NCBI GenBank assembly: GCA_021324595.1
Contig: JAJPIV010000135.1
Span: forward strand, 26,571 to 90,570
Source of the DNA: Actinomycetota bacterium
GTDB taxonomy: Bacteria > Actinomycetota > Actinomycetes > Streptosporangiales > Streptosporangiaceae
Direction of reading: 5' to 3'
DNA: 64,000 nucleotides
In this document: piece after piece, positions 61,616 through 64,000 of the stretch
Layout of the letters: the number at the start of each line of letters is the position of its first letter
Position numbering within the stretch: position 1 is the first letter of the stretch
Translations under genes and position numbers: made by a program
Notes under the pieces: model-generated
Told to the model about the DNA's origin: nothing
The model's database searches: none
Seen by the model: the letters and a program-made list of their open reading frames with translations, nothing else

Positions 61616-62872
61616 GTGAAGGTTGCTGTGGTCAAGGAATCGGGGCCCGGCGAGCGCCGCGTCGCGCTCGTCCCCGAAGCGATCGCCAAGCTGCGCTCGG
61701 CCGGGCACGAGATCCTCGTGCAGGCGGGCGCGGGGGCGGGGGCGTTCATCCCGGACGAGGCGTTCTCCGAGGCCGGGGCGAGCGTGGTCCCGGCCGACCG
61801 GGTGATGGCGGCCGACGTGGTGCTGACGGTCGGACGGCCTGACGCCGCCCAGGTGGAGGCGATCGCGGCCCACCAGGTGCGGGCCGTGCTCGGCATGCTC
61901 GCCCCGCTCACCGACCGGGACCTCGCGGAGCGGCTCGCGCGTACCGGGGCGACCGTGGTGAGCCTGGACCTGATCCCGCGGACCCTCTCCCGCGCGCAGC
62001 CGATGGATGCGCTGACCTCGCAGGCGAACATCGCCGGCTACAAGGCCGCGGTGCTGGCCGCGGCGGCGTTCACCCGGTTCTTCCCGCTGCTGATCACCGC
62101 CGCCGGCACCGCCCGGCCCGCCCGGGTGCTCGTGCTCGGCACCGGCGTCGCCGGGCTGCAGGCGATCGGGACCGCGCGCCGGCTCGGCGCCGTGGTCAGC
62201 GCCTACGACGTTCGCCCGGAGACCAGGACCGAGGTCGAATCGCTCGGCGCCACCTTCATCGAGCTCACCTCGGTCGGCCCGGCGGCGGGCGAGGGCGGCT
62301 ACGCCCGCGCGCTCACCGACGAGGAGCGCGCCGCCCAGCAGGCCGAGCTGACCGATCACATCGCCCGGCACGACGTGGTGATCACCACCGCGCAGGTGCC
62401 GGGCCGCCGGCCGCCGCTGCTGGTCACCTCGGACGCGCTCAAGTCGATGGCACCCGGGTCGGTCCTGGTCGACATGGGGGCGAGCGCGCTCGGCGGCAAC
62501 GTGGAGGGGTCGGTCGCCGGCGAGACCGTCGTGACCGAGAACGGGGTCACGATCATCGGCGCCGAGAACCTGCCGTCCACCATGGCATCGGCGGCCTCGG
62601 CGATGTACGCGAGGAACATCAGCTCGCTGCTGCTGTACATGGTCAGGGACGGCTCGTTCACCGTCGATCTCGGGGACGACCTCGTGGCGGGCGTAGTCGT
62701 CGCCCACGGCGGGGCCTTGATCCACCCTGCCCTTGCGCCGCAGGCGGCGGAGCCGGCTCGGCCGGGGGAACCGGGGCCGGGCGCCGGGACCGGGCCGGAC
62801 GCGGGGCCGGCGGCCGCTGACGCCGGCGAGGGGGAGCGGCCGCCCGAGGACAACGGCCAAGGCCGGGACTGA
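61616..62872 (+). CDS. pntAA: NAD(P) transhydrogenase subunit alpha, NAD-binding part
   Basis: 418 residues from GTG 61616, with GAGTGAGG eight bases upstream; GTG 61598 is an alternative. KVAVVKESGPGERRVALVPE, LDLIPRTLSRAQPMDALTSQ, the Rossmann GxGxxG VLVLGTGVAGLQAIGTA and DVVITTAQVPGRRPP define the soluble dI domain. The last 55 residues (GEPGPGAGTGPDAG) are Gly/Pro/Asp-rich and unconserved. It binds NAD(H) of the proton-driven transhydrogenase that makes NADPH from NADP and NADH. The separate membrane part follows 17 bases on, the split alpha arrangement. Confidence 0.92.
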   Translation: MKVAVVKESGPGERRVALVPEAIAKLRSAGHEILVQAGAGAGAFIPDEAFSEAGASVVPADRVMAADVVLTVGRPDAAQVEAIAAHQVRAVLGMLAPLTDRDLAERLARTGATVVSLDLIPRTLSRAQPMDALTSQANIAGYKAAVLAAAAFTRFFPLLITAAGTARPARVLVLGTGVAGLQAIGTARRLGAVVSAYDVRPETRTEVESLGATFIELTSVGPAAGEGGYARALTDEERAAQQAELTDHIARHDVVITTAQVPGRRPPLLVTSDALKSMAPGSVLVDMGASALGGNVEGSVAGETVVTENGVTIIGAENLPSTMASAASAMYARNISSLLLYMVRDGSFTVDLGDDLVAGVVVAHGGALIHPALAPQAAEPARPGEPGPGAGTGPDAGPAAADAGEGERPPEDNGQGRD

Positions 62873-62889
62873 GGCGAAGGGGACCAGGC

Positions 62890-63249
62890 ATGCTGCTGAC
62901 CGACTTCATCATCTTCGTGCTCAGCCTCTGGGTGGGCTTCGAGGTGATCAGCGAGGTGCCCGCCACCTTGCACACGCCGCTGATGTCGGCGGCGAACTCG
63001 ATCCACGGCATCGTGCTCGCGGGCGCGATCATCATCGCGGCCACGGCCCACAGCCTCGCCGGCTACGTGCTCGCGTTCATCGCCGTCGCGTTCGCCGCGA
63101 TGAACGTCGTCGGCGGCTACGTGGTCACCGGGCGGATGCTCAAGATGTTCCGCCGCCGGACGCCAGCGGCGGTTCCCGGTGGTCGCCAGGCGAGCGCGGT
63201 CGCGGCGGGCACCGCCGCCTCGGGCCCGGACGGCAGGGTCACCTCATGA
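62890..63249 (+). CDS. pntAB: NAD(P) transhydrogenase subunit alpha, membrane part
   Basis: 119 residues: TM helices at about 4-18 and a hydrophobic VLAGAIIIAATAHS/YVLAFIAVAFAAMNVVGGY stretch, with EVPATLHTPLMSAANSIHGI, the PntA-C signature. FVVTGRMLKMF-like VVTGRMLKMFRRR ends the membrane region. The last 35 residues are polar. ATG overlaps pntB (ATGA at 63246). Confidence 0.92.
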   Translation: MLLTDFIIFVLSLWVGFEVISEVPATLHTPLMSAANSIHGIVLAGAIIIAATAHSLAGYVLAFIAVAFAAMNVVGGYVVTGRMLKMFRRRTPAAVPGGRQASAVAAGTAASGPDGRVTS

Positions 63250-64000
63250 CCGGCACCTTCAACACGATCATCCAGCTCATCTACCTGGCCGCCGCATCCT
63301 GCTTCGTGCTCGGCCTGCACCTGATGAACACCCCGGCCACCGCCCGGCGGGGCAACCAGGTCTCGGTCGCGGGCATGGTCGCGGCCCTGCTGGCCACGGG
63401 CGCGCTGGTCATCCACGACGGCGTGATCGGCGCAGGCGGCTGGATCGTGATCGCGGCAGGCGTCGTGGTCGGGGGCGGGCTCGGGCTGTTCGCGGCCAGG
63501 ACCGTGCGGATGACGGCGATGCCGCAGCTGGTGAGCGTGTTCAACGCCGTCGGCGGCGGCGCGGCCGCGCTCGTGGCGATCCGTGACTACATGGAGCTGG
63601 GCAGCCACGTCGCGGCCGCCACCTCGGTCACCACGGTTCTCGACGTGATCATCGGGTCGGTCACGTTCTCCGGCTCGATCATCGCCGCCGGCAAGCTCCA
63701 GGGCATGATCACCTCCGCGCCCGTGACGTTCCCGGGCGCCCGGGTGGTCAACCTGCTGCTCGCCGCCGCCGCGGTCGGCGTCGGCGCCTACCTCATCGCG
63801 GCTCCGGGCATGATCGGGCTCGGTGTCGTGATCGCGGCCGCGCTGGTGTTCGGCATATCGATGGTCATGCCGATCGGCGGCGCGGACATGCCGGTCGTGA
63901 TCTCGCTGCTCAACGCGTTCACCGGCACCGCGGTCGCGATGGCCGGCTTCGTGATCGACAACACCGGCTTGATCATCGCCGGCGCGCTGGTCGGCGCCTC
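63246..64000 (+). CDS. pntB: NAD(P) transhydrogenase subunit beta (partial)
   Basis: The frame is open from ATG 63246 to the window end, 251 codons. LIYLAAASCFVLGLHLMNTP, VSVAGMVAALLATG, GLGLFAARTVRMTAMPQLVS, FNAVGGGAAALVAI, GSVTFSGSIIAAGKLQG and GADMPVVISLLNAFTGTAVA are the PntB membrane domain with its helix signatures. The NADP-binding dIII domain lies beyond the edge. It completes the pntAA-pntAB-pntB proton pump. Confidence 0.92.
   Translation, partial: MTGTFNTIIQLIYLAAASCFVLGLHLMNTPATARRGNQVSVAGMVAALLATGALVIHDGVIGAGGWIVIAAGVVVGGGLGLFAARTVRMTAMPQLVSVFNAVGGGAAALVAIRDYMELGSHVAAATSVTTVLDVIIGSVTFSGSIIAAGKLQGMITSAPVTFPGARVVNLLLAAAAVGVGAYLIAAPGMIGLGVVIAAALVFGISMVMPIGGADMPVVISLLNAFTGTAVAMAGFVIDNTGLIIAGALVGA

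Noticed and set aside
1..64000. tRNA, rRNA, SRP RNA and riboswitches (including a TPP riboswitch near thiD/thiL)
   Set aside because: No cloverleaf with a TTCGA-type loop, no rRNA sequence and no THI-box-like conserved stretch was recognised by eye. A covariance-model search (tRNAscan-SE, Rfam) would settle this.

Overview
The window is a 64 kb piece of a very GC-rich, GC3-biased chromosome from an actinomycete. Evidence is mycothiol deacetylase (mshB), an F420-type guanylyltransferase (cofC/fbiD), DUF2469, a mycobacterial Sdh1-like succinate dehydrogenase, many GTG starts and TANNNT -10 elements. The order rnc-mutM-acyP-smc-ftsY-ffh-rpsP-khpA-rimM-trmD-rplS-lepB-rnhB-DUF2469-yraN-comM-dprA-xerC-rpsB-tsf-pyrH-frr-cdsA-rlmN is the usual actinobacterial backbone. 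Small absences (no whiG or M23 peptidase between dprA and rpsB, no DAK2 phosphatase beside rpmB) argue against a typical Streptomyces. A Streptosporangiales- or Catenulispora-like lineage is a guess. I saw no phage, IS element, CRISPR array, rRNA or tRNA.

Layout. 1-4.3 kb: the tail of an unknown gene, a frameshifted remnant of a CLC-type channel, a DUF6113 protein, mshB and an S9 prolyl peptidase. 4.4-8.0 kb: sdhCAB. 8.2-11.1 kb: uppP and typA. 11.3-18.1 kb: the main accessory-looking region. It holds a tightly overlapping redox operon (Pro-rich membrane protein, ApbE flavin transferase, ferric-reductase-like membrane cytochrome, NuoF-like flavo/Fe-S protein, 3-Cys ferredoxin) next to a secreted-type protein and an OmpR/histidine-kinase pair. 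18.1-21.6 kb: a conserved unknown protein, a hexapeptide acyltransferase, rlmN and a Suppressor-of-fused protein. 21.6-43.5 kb: the translation, secretion, DNA-uptake and chromosome-segregation backbone, all on the minus strand. 43.7-51.7 kb: acyP-mutM-rnc-rpmF-DUF177-coaD-rsmD-recG on minus, rpmB on plus, then thiD. 51.7-61.4 kb: a membrane-anchored unknown, thiL, a stand-alone Lrp/AsnC ligand domain, cofC, plsC-gpsA, a PLP enzyme with a long repetitive N-terminus, ddl, hup and a small unknown. 61.6-64 kb: the three-gene proton-translocating transhydrogenase pntAA-pntAB-pntB, cut by the window edge.

The genes are mostly essential housekeeping. Four things stand out. (1) The ApbE/ferric-reductase/NuoF/ferredoxin module and its two-component system has no recognisable FMN_bind substrate, and its NuoF-like subunit lacks one cluster cysteine. 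(2) GC-rich minisatellites encode low-complexity tails or inserts in conserved proteins (XerC, LepB, Ffh, TrmD, a Cys/Met PLP enzyme). (3) trmD and thiL have unusual translation starts: trmD appears to begin at CTG behind a perfect Shine-Dalgarno sequence, and thiL has no canonical start before its conserved N-terminus. (4) There are decayed gene remnants at 66-650 and around 54 kb.
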